Below, in pieces: positions 63,525 to 64,000 of a stretch of 64,000 nucleotides of DNA (positions are counted from its first letter, which is position 1; the number at the start of each line of letters is the position of its first letter). A program made the translations under genes and the position numbers. This DNA is from Anaeromicrobium sediminis (GTDB lineage Bacteria > Bacillota > Clostridia > Peptostreptococcales > Thermotaleaceae). Below the pieces are notes generated by a model, which ran no database searches, was not told the DNA's origin, and saw only the letters and a list, made by a program, of their open reading frames with translations. The stretch spans positions 526,030-590,029 of the forward strand of contig NZ_NIBG01000001.1 in the NCBI RefSeq assembly GCF_002270055.1. Direction: 5' to 3'.

Positions 63525-63937
63525 AACAGGAATCTCCTTAATCTAGTCAACAATTTATTACTGCTGTCATCTAACTACTCATTTCACGAACCAGTTTCGC
63601 TTTTTATCCATATTTGGTGGTGTTTGCTTACTGAGTCGGGAATATTTGCTTATCTTCAAACCACAAGCTTATATATTCTACAACAGCACCATTTTATAGC
63701 AAAATTAGATTTAATTCAATCTATAATGCTCTTTTAGCTTTTTTTGCCAAACATACATTTATAGTCATAGCACTGTATAAGCCATTTTTTCACAATCATT
63801 TCAAGTTGAAATCTAGACATTTTTCTTCTAACTTCTTTCTAACTAAAAGGGCTTTTCTAACGTTTTGAGGCTTTTTTCGAACCCTTATCAAAGTATTGAA
63901 AACACTAGATTCTTTGCCCGAAAACACCTCAAAAAAA
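63525..63937. other. Intergenic region before tRNA-Leu fragment
   Basis: TTCTAACTTC.TTCTAAC repeats (63826-63860) echo those at 62471. A minus-strand frame of 66 codons here (63796-63996) starts in the tRNA fragment. Its non-tRNA part (ending KLEEKCLDFNLK) could be the tail of a lost integrase, but there is no ribosome site. Confidence 0.4.
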
Positions 63938-63995
63938 GGACTCAAAATCCGTTGAAGACAACTTCGTGAGGGTTTGAGTCCCTCTTTCGGCACCA
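63938..63995 (+). other. Duplicated 3' half of tRNA-Leu(CAA), attachment site
   Basis: GGACTCAAAATCCGTTGA is identical to 62370-62387. The variable arm differs, and the T-arm, acceptor 3' strand and CCATTGAA follow as in the intact tRNA. The 5' half is replaced by unrelated sequence. This is the classic right-hand product of integration into a tRNA 3' end. Confidence 0.88.
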
Positions 63996-64000
63996 TTGAA

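Noticed and set aside
63796..63996. 66-codon minus-strand frame at window end
   Set aside because: It has the same tRNA antisense start. Its tail might be an integrase relic but cannot be shown.

Overview
The window is low-GC, gene-dense Firmicutes DNA. Gene content points to an anaerobic, rod-shaped, probably spore-forming Clostridia-type bacterium (Tissierellales/Peptostreptococcales-like is a guess). It has a six-subunit Rnf complex, a SpoIVFA/SpoIVFB-like pair, MreBCD, RodA, PBP2 and MinCDE, strong Shine-Dalgarno sites and frequent TTG/GTG starts. No rRNA is present, so the genus cannot be fixed.

Region 1 (1 to about 16900) is an accessory island ending at a large serine recombinase (15239-16942). 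It has split the housekeeping gene yifB/comM, whose 5' part remains at 16900-17949. The other island end lies outside the window. The island carries short, mostly unrecognised genes typical of defence islands: a HEPN-motif protein, two small cassettes, a GIY-YIG protein, and a four-gene operon encoding an HTH-PLD-SF2 helicase, a 58-residue protein, a DndD-like ATPase and a 160-residue protein. It also carries a MazG plus DUF3883 nuclease pair, two membrane proteins and an HNH endonuclease divergent from the recombinase. Several island genes are separated by copies of one intergenic module (hairpin AAAAGGAGAT...ATCTCCTTTT, pyrimidine-rich stretch, promoter-like TTGAAG-17-TAGTAT). This suggests that cassettes are exchanged by recombination between spacers.

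Region 2 (16900-28270) is chromosomal backbone, almost all on the minus strand: rplS, rbgA, rnhB, a FliK-like gene, an FlhB-like tail gene, yraN and the broken yifB. Reading the other way along the chromosome come rng, two radical-SAM-associated genes, the spoIVFB/spoIVFA-like pair and mgsA. A 213-bp palindromic element lies between rnhB and rbgA.

Region 3 (28698-39483) is a division and cell-shape cluster: rodA, minEDC, PBP2, mreDCB, radC, maf, a DUF4321 gene, a Gx-transporter gene and a NusG-domain-II gene. Region 4 (39749-44792) is the rnfCDGEAB operon. It is followed by a five-gene DRTGG/ATPase/DRTGG/PHP/ATPase set that normally precedes an electron-bifurcating [FeFe] hydrogenase, but no hydrogenase genes follow it here. 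Region 5 (47567-60629) holds a SPOR protein, an SH3-NlpC/P60 hydrolase, tRNA-Leu(GAG), an oligopeptide-binding lipoprotein, nicotinate phosphoribosyltransferase, DUF441, a lytic transglycosylase, coaE, polA, an ECF sigma factor with its anti-sigma-like partner, and a DUF457 membrane hydrolase.

Region 6 (60700-64000) is again accessory. It contains a decayed tRNA-Leu-like hairpin, two small genes, an intact tRNA-Leu(CAA), a YfjL-like membrane protein gene, and a second copy of the 3' half of tRNA-Leu at the window end. This is the footprint of tRNA-targeted integration.
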